Assembly (NCBI GenBank): GCA_964019055.1
Contig: OZ025220.1
Location: 8,678,647-8,742,646, forward strand
Length of the DNA stretch: 64,000 bases
Source of the DNA: Anthopleura xanthogrammica
Lineage: Eukaryota; Cnidaria; Anthozoa; Actiniaria; Actiniidae
Direction: 5' to 3'
Shown piece by piece: positions 11,012-23,400 of this stretch. Within the stretch, counting starts at the first letter, position 1. Each line of letters starts with the position of its first letter. A program made the translations under genes and the position numbers. Under the pieces are notes generated by a model. The model was not told the DNA's origin and did not search any database. It saw only the letters and a list, made by a program, of their open reading frames with translations.

Positions 11012-11200
11012 TTACTGCGATTCTCAATATTCTGCGAACTCAGACATTTCAACGGCTTGTTGTGAAATTGGTTTTTCGCTGCCGTCAATCAAAACTAATC
11101 AGTCGGTATCTTTTATATTTTTGACTGGCGGCAGCGAAAAACCAAATTCCAACGGGAAACTCGCAACTACCGAGTTCGCGGATTTTGAGAATTGCAGTAA
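11012..11200. mobile_element. Hairpin MITE family I
   Basis: Inverted repeat of ~190 bp. Left end TTACTGCGATTCTCAATATT, right end TTTTGAGAATTGCAGTAA. Inner arms TTGGTTTTTCGCTGCCG and CGGCAGCGAAAAACCAA. Confidence 0.88.
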
Positions 11201-11493
11201 GGATTAGATGTACAAGTGAAAAAAGAGGTAGGAAAGGAGAGGAGGGAGTTGGAAAAAGGAAACCAAATAGAAACGGAAAATAGAGGGGGAAATGGGAAGA
11301 GAGATGAAATGAAGTCTAGGAATAGAGATAACGAGTCTATAGAGATGAAAGAGAAGAAAAGAAGAAATTAGAGGGAGGAGAAAGGAAGGTAGGGAGTGAG
11401 AGGGAAGGAAGGAGAAAGAAAAAAAAAAAAAAAAAAGGGAAAAGGTAGAAGGAAAAAGAATGATAAAACTTAGAATGCATTTATTTTGACTTA

Positions 11494-14400
11494 CTTGTTG
11501 AGGACATGAGCATATGCAGGCTCCATTCCTGGCCTCCCTTCAACAGCATATGTGCACTAGAATAACCAACAAATTAAACTAAGCACAGAAGAAATATTAT
11601 TTGTAATTATTTATAAGCAAAATATTTATATGTGCGGCATATAAGTGTATCCAAGTGTAATTCACAGTTAGCATCAAACTGTGTGATACATCATTTGGTA
11701 ATTAAGGAAATTCATTATGATTGTGAAAAAGGCTTGGGAAGGATATGTCATGCAGTAATCATAACAATGTTGCATTCAAGCATTTTGATTGGATGAATAG
11801 CAATCTTTCTTAAGATAATAATAAATAAGGTAATTTACCCGTGTCTCGACGTCTGTCCAGCTGGTCTGTTCATCATCTATGCTGTCGGAAGCCCTGCGCT
11901 TTCTGCAATCATGCAAGTATGACAGGGAAAAAAAGTGATTAAAAAACTATGTTGAAAAGCAGTTTTAAAAAAGAAAAAAAATTACTGAAAAACATTAAAA
12001 TTATATCAATAAAGCAGCTGAAATTTCCTGATTTGAAGTTGTTTGCCCCTTTAGCAACCACAAGACTAATCTGCATTGCATCATGGCATCTAACATGAAT
12101 GAAGACCATTGCATACCTATCTGGGCTAGTTTGGCCAAGTTGGTTTTGTCTGTGTTTCAAGGTTTCAACACCTGTGAACTGTACACTTGTACCTCCACCA
12201 ATAGTATCATAAACATTGCCCTAGAAAAAAATAATAAATAAAAAGTAGTCAAGAACAGCCATGCTAATAAACATCATATTTTAACACAGTTTGCTGGCAC
12301 TTTGATTTGAGGACTTTCTACAGGTTTCCTTTCTACGTCTAAACTCCAATTCGATCTGTGGGTTGGTTGTACCCTGAATTGCAAAACACCAATGCAAAGC
12401 ATATTTGGCACAGAAAAGTTTATTATTGGGTGAACTGCCCTAACAGATTGTGCTAATATAAACTGCAACATAAACTGCCAAAAGAGGAGCATTTGAACTT
12501 GATTAAGATATTATTAGAATATTAATTGATACTTATTCATTTGTCTCTTAATTGATGGCAATTTGTGGAGAGGACCACAGCATTTTGACTGCAGGGTGCT
12601 AGTCTTCATCAGGCGATGGTGTAGACTGAATGGTTCGAAGACTAGCAGCTTGCAGTCGAAAGGCTGTGGTCCACTCCACAAGTGACCCTCAATCGTGAGA
12701 CAAACAAGATGACCAATATTTTTCATTTTATTAGGATATTATTATAGTATTAGGAAGTGCAGATAGGTGTCAGTCTTGAACAAGATATTATTAGAGATAT
12801 CATCAGAGATATTATTAGAATATTATTAATACATTATTAAGTCAACGTGCAGTTAGGTGGTGGTTAGTACTGTCTACCTTGATTACTTTAGTAGCTATTT
12901 CTCCTGCCGAGTCTTCTTCCTGATCTAACAGTGCATAGTACGTAGCCTAGAGTGCAAAAAGAACCACCCAAAATATGCTCATAAAATGAACCTGTCTAAC
13001 TTATCCAAAACTAGTCTAAGCAACTACAAAAAGGTGCCACCCCAACCTCATTAATTTTTTCCCCATTTGCTTTTCTACTTGTAATTTTTTCGTTGTTGTT
13101 TATCAATCCATTATCCCATGCTCAAGTGCAGATGATGTCAGGATACCGGACTGCGAGTAGAGATAGAAAATACAGCCTGCTCCAACAGCCAATCAAAATG
13201 CACTATATCAGTGCTCGAAATAGGGGCCTGTCAATGGCCAAAATGCAGGTCAAGTTTTACTACTGCCAGGCTAAAAAAGTTTTGAACTGCCAAATGGAAA
13301 ATAAAATTTTGAGGATTTTGCTTCAAAATTATTTATCCTGCCGAGATAAATAAGAAACTGTCTGGCCATTTATCTTTTCTATTTCGAGCCCTGTATCTTT
13401 AGGTTTCAGATTGGAAATTAAAAAAACAAATTACAGTTCATTTAGGACTTACATTTGTTTCTTTGAAGTCTCTACAGTCTGGTTGTGTGACAGTCTTCTT
13501 GTTGCGGAGCATTGGTTTCATGACTGTATCTGTGGGGAATAAATTAAATGAGATGGATTGATTGAGTAGTGTAAACAGTTTCTGTTATCAAGGACCATAC
13601 ATGTAGTCATCAGTAACATCACAACAAAATCATCTCCATTGTCATTACTACCACCAGCACGAATGTTACTTGTAAACATAGTATGCTGCCATTATAATGG
13701 ACCCATGATGAAGATAATAATGATGGTGATGGTTATGATTGATGATGATAAGATGATTACAATGACATGATGGTGGTGGTGATGATGATAATAATGGTAG
13801 TGGTGATTATGTTGATGGTGATGATGATGATAATAATAATGATGATGATAATGTGTACCTGTTTCTAGATTACAAGGTGGCTTGTGTTCAATCCAGCAGT
13901 CTGAGGACTTGGATCTCCTGTGTCGAGCTCTTGAAGGTGGCTGCAAGTACATTAAAGGACACCATTGGAATAAGAACAAGATATTATTTTATTTATTTTT
14001 GTTAATTGCCTCCAATGTTTTTCCATTTCAGACCAGGTATCATTCTCTTGACAATTAAGCCTTGGTTTTAAACTGATGCTTGAGAAGATTCTAGAAGCAA
14101 GCATAGCTTAGTTGCTTAGTGTTCGGCCTTCAGAACTAGAGGTCCATGCTTTGATCCTCAGGATCTCTATGTCTGCTTTGACTTCTCTCTGATCTGTGTA
14201 GCTTTAGCTTTAAATACCCCTAATAAGGAGTGCTGATAGTTTGATGGAGCACCTTTGCGTGCTTTATACACAAGCCTCTAGCTCAGGCAAATTGGGCAAT
14301 AACTCCTCACTCGTTTGAAGAATCAAGAAACACAGAAAATGATCAAGTCTTAGTTTAACTTTTTACCTTTCTCGCTACTGGTGGAGGGGACTTGGATCGG

Positions 14401-17400
14401 ACATTGCTTCCTGAACGAATCTGTGACCTGGTTACTGGTCTGTCACTCTTCATGTTCTGAAACAACAAAAACATGAAAAACAGTAAGATAAAATAGTCCT
14501 ATTCATATTTTTGCAACCTAACCGACTCCAGACATTTTAGCTCGAGTCAATCAAACTAACAGTGCGCTGAGTTCATTCAGATCAAATGCTAAGAAAATTC
14601 TTGTGACATTTTTATTTTCACTTCAGATTTTCTTTATTGCTAGCAATCAGAATAAACTTGGCCTGTTGTAAGTTTGATTGATGGAAGCCAAAATGCCAGA
14701 TGTCTGGAGTTAGTAGGTCGCAATAATAAGAAAAGTGCTGTAAATATAGTAGTCCAATGCTAGGCATCATGTTTTTGTTCGTCTAACCTGTACAATATCC
14801 TTCAACTGTCTTAGTTTCTCTTCTTTCTGCCACACCTTGGCTTGCATCTCGTCCTCTTTGCTCTTCACACGTTTGCTCTGATTATGGAATTGAAATGGTT
14901 TAATGAGAGCCATTAATTTATCAGCAATGGTAAATATTATTTGATCCTTACTAAGATATACCCATGGAAATAAGGACAAGGGCATTCATTGGGGGGCTTG
15001 CATTTATTAGTGTATACCTTCGTATGCAAATTACCCATTTCAGACCACATGACATTCTCTTGAGAAATGCCCAAGAGTGGCATCACATGGTCTTAAATGG
15101 GCACAACAAACAATGAAAGTAAAGAGGCCTATTGAAACCCCCCTAAGTTCTCCTTGATAACAGTAATCTTGGAGCACTGAAATAAGTGATAATAGAATAC
15201 TTACACATTCTCTTTCCCATTTGTCCTTCTCCTGACTGACAACACCTTTTAATGCCTGTAACATAAAGTGAAATGCTCAAGTTCCTATCATTCTTGATTG
15301 AAGACAACTTTACAAGAAGTAGAAACATTGGCATACTAAAAGCCTGGTGTACAAGGGAACATGTACTTACAGTTTTCAGCTTCAACTTGTCATGCTTTTC
15401 CCTCTCGGCCTTTTTTTTCAGGTCAACCAGCTTAAGAAATACAAAAACACAATTCATATATATTTGACAATAATGTAAAAAACGTTGCTCTCTGATTGGT
15501 TCAGGGGGCATTTGAACATGAGAACAAATAGCATACATACTTTTTATTGTCAATTGTATCCAAAACTGGCTAACTTTTCCTAGCTACAACTTCTCTCATG
15601 TTCTGCCTCACACATACAGAGAATTTCCATTGTCATATACCAACTGTCAAAGTCCATTTTTCTCATACTCTGATTGGGCAAGTGGGTATCACGTGAACGA
15701 GAACAAGTTTTGATATTTCCCAGGCAATGGCTCTCAGCCGACATGGGAAACATCGTCATCTCGGGACCACAAAACATACTGCTTCTCTCGGTCCCAGTCA
15801 ATAAGTGTCAATTATTCACTACTGAATATTTGAATACCAACTTAAAACCAGAGCAAGACCGCAAATCTTTCTTTTGATTGGTAGTTGATTTGATTGGTAG
15901 TCAGGTCAGGGCAATATTTGACCTGTCAAGTCCAAGTGTGACTGGTCAAATGTCCAGATAATGGCAATCATTTACCAGTCAAGTGGTCATTTGTACCAGA
16001 CATTTGCCTGATGACTGGTGCTTTTTGCAGCTTTGTAGAATATATAAATGATGATTACCTCATACTGTAACTCTCTCTTGTCATTCTCATAAATTGTTGC
16101 TGTTTTCTGTAGCATTTCATTCTAAAAAAAATTAATTCATTAGAGTTCTGGTCATTTTCTTCCCAACCTTGATATAGCCTCCAGGACATCTTTTGTTGTT
16201 GTTGTTTTTACCTTGTGCAAAGCTGCCTTTAAACGTCTCTCCAAACGTTGAAGTTCCCTGTAGGAAAATATTATTAGAAACTACTAATCAAAGAGCACCA
16301 CTGCAGCAAAGTTAATTTTTTTTAGAAGAATAAAATTTAGACCAGGAAACATGGTCGATTATCTTACCTGTCTTTTTCTTCAAGGTTACTTTTCATTTCA
16401 ACAATAATCTGGAAGAGATGAACAAATAATAAATAATAAATTGAAATGTTAACAACATTAAACACAGCATAGGGACTGTACAAAATTTGAAATTTCGGAA
16501 GTTAGTCCTTTGTCAGCATTTGTTCAATAAATAAATTATGTGGACTCCAAACTCCTCCTGAAGAGTGCAAAATATTTTACTAATAAGAAATAAAACAGCT
16601 TCTCTGTGCTCTCCAGCAAGCAGGAAAATATTGAAAGCCATTTATTGGCTCTTGGAGAGAACACAGAAAAAAATATGGTTAAATAAAAAAATTCTTACAT
16701 TGTTTGCTCCACTGTTTTCTTTTTCAAACTCCAACAGCTGAGCCCTGAATATGCCCTCTGGAAAAAAAGATAAAATTTTGTTTGTGAGAAATCGGCTTTA
16801 TCTGGGAATAAAGATAATGGCCAGCCTGTCAATGGACAATGTATGGCCAAAATATTCCCCTTCACAGTTTCCTGTGCCATCTTGAAAGGTAGCTGGGCCT
16901 TTGCATCGAAGCGAGATGAACGGTGAGCTTGTAATGATAGAGATGTGAATGATTGCCCAAGGTGTTAAAAAAGGTCTCTATTACTGCAAGCTCATTGTTT
17001 GTCTCACTTCGATGCAATAAGGCCTGGCTACCTTTCCAGATGGGGCAGGGAACTGTGAAGGGACTATTGGCACTTGTCCAAGCAAACACCTTAGGACTGT
17101 CCTCTTGACTGGTTACATGTTGATTAATCTGACGTGATGGGTCATCATGTCATGGAGAAGCTATGATTAATTTTTAGCCTCGTGTCACATTTAATTATAA
17201 AATCAAACACCATTTGAAATGAGTCAATCATATCCCTGACTCACGCTTTCTAGCCTGGTCATCGACAAGGGTCTGACGTCGTCTTTGCCTTCCTTGTAAG
17301 AAGTGGATCAAGTTGCCCAGTGTCTTGCTGTCATCTGCCGACGTCAACTAAAGAGACAAGAAAATCCTTAGACCAGATTACTAAGGTATGATGGTAATTT

Positions 17401-20400
17401 TTTTCATTATCAGCCAGACGTATATTATATTAATTGAATCAGACACAGATAGGGATTCTTACCAGGAATGGAGGGAATGGTGGTCCCATCGTATGAATAG
17501 GTTTAGCGATGATGATAGTTTCTTCTTTACTTTCACCTAGTTTGATTGGGCAGGAAATTTCCATCATAAGATTACAGTTTTGAAACAAAAAAATAGATTT
17601 TAAAATGTAGCTTTATTAGCATTTCCAAGGTTGAGGAACAAACTGAGTCAAGTTGGCATTAATGACAGTGAATTCTGGGACTGTTTTAGGGGACAAAATG
17701 GAAGCCATCTTGGAAATATTTCCCCTAAAACAGTCCAACATGGCAATGTGATGCCAACTCAATTCAGTTTTTTCCCCCAACCATAGAATGGCTAATACTG
17801 AAATGAGTGTAGTTACCTTTATTGTCGTCGATTTGTGCTAGGGCTTCTCTAAACATCTGATTAGCTGTAATTTTTTAAAATGAAAAGAAAATATGAGTTG
17901 TCCAATTTCAATATTGCATGAACTTGTTGAATCAATATGGTGAACATATAACAATGAATGAATCCTACCTTTTCTTCTACCAGGAGTGAGACCTGTTTCA
18001 AACCTAAAATGAAAATGAATGAATGAATGAATGGAAAATCGAAAGATAAATAAAATGAGATTAATAAATACATTATAAATATCCCTGCTCTTGGGGGGAG
18101 GAAAAACAAAGAACTCTGAGAAAAAACTTGAAATCAAAGGGAAGACCTAATAAACTCTACTCATAATAACTACAGTAGCCAACTCTCGCATCTACTTTCC
18201 ATATCTGTCGAGACACATACTTTTGCCGTTTCCATGTTTCAATTGTACAGTCACTAAATTGACATAGCCACCTACTGTAATAGCCCAGACACCCACCTCT
18301 CGGCTTAATATAACGGCCGGTCAATGGCCCGTCAAATTTGGTACTTGACCGGTCAAATATGGTTTTGAACGGGCATGTTGAGTTCCCGTTCATATTTGGA
18401 AAAAAATCATGTGCCAGAAATCTTGATCGGTGTATGACTGGCTGTTATTTTCAGCCCTGTGTCTACTTGAAATTAATTTTTAAGGAAATCCCTGTATACC
18501 ACCCTTGATTCTCTGATTATATACCAAAGGGATAGTGGTTTAGGTGAATCATGAACTGAAGTTTAACAGAATGTAGAAGGGATTTTACTCACTTGATGGC
18601 TGATGGTCTGGCAACTACTACCTCTTGGGTGAGCTCTGCGAACTTCATCACATGCTATGAGAAAAAAATATTTAAATTATGGATACACAGTGTAACACTG
18701 TAAGCAATTGATGTTGCAAGCCATGGCGCACAATTTGTTGCATGCAATGTTGCTACAATACAATACAATACAATAAACTTTATTTAAATAAAAGAGGGTG
18801 ACACATTAACCCATTTGGTTATCTAACTTACGGCCCTCAGTTGCTGAAGTAGAAAAGGATCCTACTTAGGCAAAATTGTGCCCAATGTTGCACCGATGGT
18901 TTGTCTGCGTCTATACGCTACCTCACATTTTACTGTAATACTATGTAAGTTACCTCTTTTCACAATCTTGTAATCTAGAAAACTTAATGAAAATTAAGAA
19001 CTTATCCAATATTTCATAGGCTGTTGTACTTACAATGCTTTCATCATATTCCTCGGCACTTGGGTTCAAGCACACTACCATCCTCACTTTTCCCTCGCCG
19101 TCAAAGAAATTTTTAAAGAGATGTGTTAGCTTGCAGTCTCTGTATGGGACAATCTGCATGGAAAATAAAAGGATAAGACGAACTATTCAGTTGGGTGGCA
19201 TATTTTAATGGATGCATTGGGTGCCCATGTCTGCTGCTAATGCAATGCTTCTCATCAATGAAACCAAGGTTCGATCGAATTCTGGGCTTTGTATATGAGT
19301 AGATTGAGTTGCTTGTTGGTTCTCTCCTGTGCTTCTCCAGTTTTTCTCTGGATTCTCCAGTTTTCCTCCCTCCACAAAAATCAACTTCTAAATTTCAATT
19401 TGATCATGTAACAAGGGCCACAGGTTTGTTAGCCACTGGCTATTAAGTGCTATTCACATAACATAAGGAGGGACAGAATGAACCAGAGAATTCTAACACC
19501 CACCCTTGGATTCTGTCCATTGGTGTAGTTGGTTTGATTCTCTCTTAAGATTTCAATACAGGTTCTCAATGTCATCAGAGAAGAATTGATGTTGCCTGCA
19601 AAAAGTGAAGGAAAACAAACAATGTAATTAACAGACAGGCTAAGTAATACTGTACTGTATGTAATGTTTAATATACGAGCAGGAGTGTTGTATTGGGTTT
19701 AAAACACAAGGGGAAGCCGAGTGGTTTTAGACCCGATAAAACACAATCTGTGAGTCTATTAAACAGCTTAAAAAACCTGTAGGTGTATGTTCACATGTTC
19801 TACTGAATTTTTTATGAATGAACCAAGTTTGGCAGAGAAAATCCTAGTTAAAGTTTATGGAAATGAAGATGATATTTTATCAGATTTAAAACCTCCTCCA
19901 TGGTCGATGATTCTATTGTGCTCTCATTAAATATTCATGAGTTTTTCAAGTAATGTTTATCAACACTTTAACACACAAACAATAAACAACAACAACAACA
20001 GTGTAATAACTTACTACAATAACAGTTATCACTTTAACATCAGCACTATCACTACAACAACATCACAGATGAAATAATGGCTGATCAGCTGCCAGTCATG
20101 ATGACCATGCATGGATGCATGCAAATAAGACAACAAGCATTGTGTCGACCCGACAACCTCACTTGTATGATTCTTAAAATAAAAGAATATACTCATAACT
20201 CTAGTAACAGCTATTCTGGCCGCAGGACATTGTCTGAAGAAAAGTACAACGAGTGTGCGGCATTACATACCTGCTTCCTTGAGCCTGTCTCCATCACTGT
20301 TAGTTCTCTTGGACCTCTCTGACCCGGCCAAGTCACACAGGGACAAGGTGGAAACAGCAATCTGATCACTGTCCTGTAAGATAAGAGAGAGAGGAGGTTG

Positions 20401-23400
20401 GCACATTAATCAACACAACAAAAATGTCTATAATCATTATAAATATATATCTATATGCCTATAATAACTGAAAGTTTTACTGAAAGTTTGAGTGCTAGAC
20501 TTGGATGATGCATGTGTATTATTAGCATTTTTACCAACCTGTAGGACTTCTTCACCATCAGGATCTAAAGGTGCTTGTACAAGCTTGATAGCAAACACAC
20601 TGTGACTACGGCTGGACTCCACATTAAGAATAGTCTGACCTACTCTCCTTCTCTTCTGACCTTAAAATATATTTAAAAAAAATTATTATTTTCTAAATAA
20701 CATACAGGCTCGGTAACATACAGTATGTCAGTAGAGTTTGTTGGTTCTCTCCTATTCTTCAAGTGTTTTTCTCTGGGTTTTCCGTTTTTCCTTCCTCTGG
20801 AAAATTCAACTTCTAAATTCTAATTTAATCTAGAGGGCCAAGATGAAAATTATTCTGTATAACTCTAGTAACCCTAGCAAATAAGAAGTTTTTTGTGTAC
20901 CTTTCCAGAAGGTAGCATAAGCCTCTTCTGTACTCTTCACTTCTACTTCTGTTACTCCACTAACAAACATGTTTTTATCGTAGTCTTCTCGTAATGTCTT
21001 GGAGACTGGAGGTCTGGAAAAAACGTAAACGGAAAAGTGAATCTAATAGCTTGCAAAATATGATTTTTATTAATATATTGTTTGGTAGTTGTGATGATTG
21101 CTGTGAAAAGTATAGTGGGTGGACATGAAAGCAAGGGAATATTTTTGCAAAAGGATTTGTTTGTTCACATTTTCCCACTAAGTTGCTTTACTTTCATGTT
21201 TGTCTGCGATACTTTGGACATCGATCATCACATCTCAGAACCAAACTATAATTATAAAGTACATTATTTTACTTTAATCTCAATATAACAAATACTGGTA
21301 ATTCAGAGCATATAAGGCTTACTTTGGGCAGATTGGGTCGATTTCAACTTCTTCTAGAAGATCGTAGATGTAGTTGTTGTAGATTTCAAAGTAGCTTACG
21401 AACACTGCATAACCATTGTCTTCATCAACCTGTCATAAAAACAAAACAAATTCATACCTTTCACGTTTAAGACCCACTGATGACACTGACCTGCCTTTCC
21501 ACATAGCCCATAGGAGAAGGGGGAGGTGGACACAAATGGAAGGCCTAGGTAGCAAGGGCAAAAATGAGGCCGTTCGTGATCTGAGATTTGTTTATTTATT
21601 CAATGTTCAAGCTTCATCTTTGTTACTGGTGTTTAATTCCATTAAGAATTGGTTTTATGCTCCTGACCTTGGAAAAGCCAGCTTTCCACAGATTACAGAC
21701 CACTGACTAGCCTTGTTTTCGCCTCCTCGATCCAGGCAGTCCATGTGTGTCTGCCATGTTTTGAATCAGAGTCTTATGTCAAAGTAAAAATTAATTGTAG
21801 TTATTCCATACTTACATTATCTATTTTGGCTGTTTCTGGTATACGAACCATGTCTGAGTAATCTGTATCTATGTTTCCATTCCTATGTATCAACAAGAAA
21901 CAAAATTCGTGAGACTTTTACAATTAAAACAATTTAGGGCCTTAAGAGAATCCTAGACAAATACAAAAGTTTGAATAAATAATAAAAAAGTTATATAATA
22001 AAAAAAAAACCACTTCTATTTTACAACCATCACTCCCCATACAAGGCTCTTCCATGAGGTTTGCTCCACAAGCACACATGTACACACATTACCTTGGGAC
22101 TACATGTATTCATTATTTACAACACACAACACACACCACTCAACTCACATGTTGATTTTTACGGAGGGACGAAAACCAGAGAACCTGGAAAAAAGCTGCC
22201 ATGGCAAGGGGGAGAACATTAAATCCAACAAACTCAACTCACACATGTGGCTCAGCCAGGCATCGAACTCGGTACCACCCCAGGCGTGAACTACACAGCA
22301 GTAAGAGACAATGCTACAGCAGCGCATGCCACCTATGCCTTTTTAATTTTCCTTAAGAAGGGGGGGGGGGGTGTTAGATTTCAAGAGGAAAAAGAAAATA
22401 AAGTATCAAATTAAATATGAACCTTCTAGGAGTTGGCGGTGGTGCCTTCAAAGCAGCTTCCCTTTCTTTTGTTTCTCTGTCTAGCTTAGCGTCTTGGTCA
22501 CTTTGTACTTCCCATCCATTGTTCTTGTCTGGCTTGAACACCTAGAAAATTTAATTCAGAACTTCAATGAGTACAACTCCCTATACCTTGTTGGGCATAA
22601 CGTTTTTCCATTTCAGACCATGTGTCATTCTCTTGAAAAATAGGATTCTTTATTTCTTTTTATTCTTTATTTGTGTCTATATTTCTATGCAGAGCTTTCA
22701 ATAAAAGGCGGCTACCGGCGGTTTATCGCCGGATACTTCACCTTAAACTGCCGGCTATTTTGACAAAAAATTAATTCATTGCCAAATAAAGTTACGGCCC
22801 CTTGGGGGATACGGACCCCTACTTTTTTGGATTGACCGTCTACTCCAAATATTATTGAAAGCTCTGTCTATGTCTTCTCATTACACAACCATCAATCAAA
22901 GGAAAGACCTAACAAATTCTTTTCACATATGATGTGAGGAATTCATGATTCAGACTCCCCTTAGTTACTTTTGCTATGGCCCACAAGCTCAACAAATTAA
23001 CTAGAATATATCTATTTACAACTCTGATCACAGAAAATTGATTGTAAATTGTTTCAAATGTTTGTCTTGTTAAAATAAAATATCATTGCCTTGTAATCTT
23101 GTTTGTGGGATAAAATTTTAATTCAAATGGGAAAACTGCTGCATCAGTGATTCTTTCGCTAAATTCTGACTTCGGAACCGTGAATCAATCCTGAGATCCG
23201 AGAGATGAGAAGCAAGAGCACTACCACTCTTGCACCCCAGATTCCCTTCACAATAATCCCATTACAACAGATGGTTATGGCTACCTTAAAAAGGGTATGA
23301 CAAGGTTATGGACCACTACCATTTTGTTTTGTCCATCATTTCCGACTAACACAAAATCTGCCCTAGTTATAGTAAGCTTACTTACACATTTCTCTGTCTG

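Noticed and set aside
14100..14180. Functional tRNA gene
   Set aside because: Only pol III box similarity is present and the cloverleaf is not complete. A matching copy at 63.6 kb marks it as a SINE.
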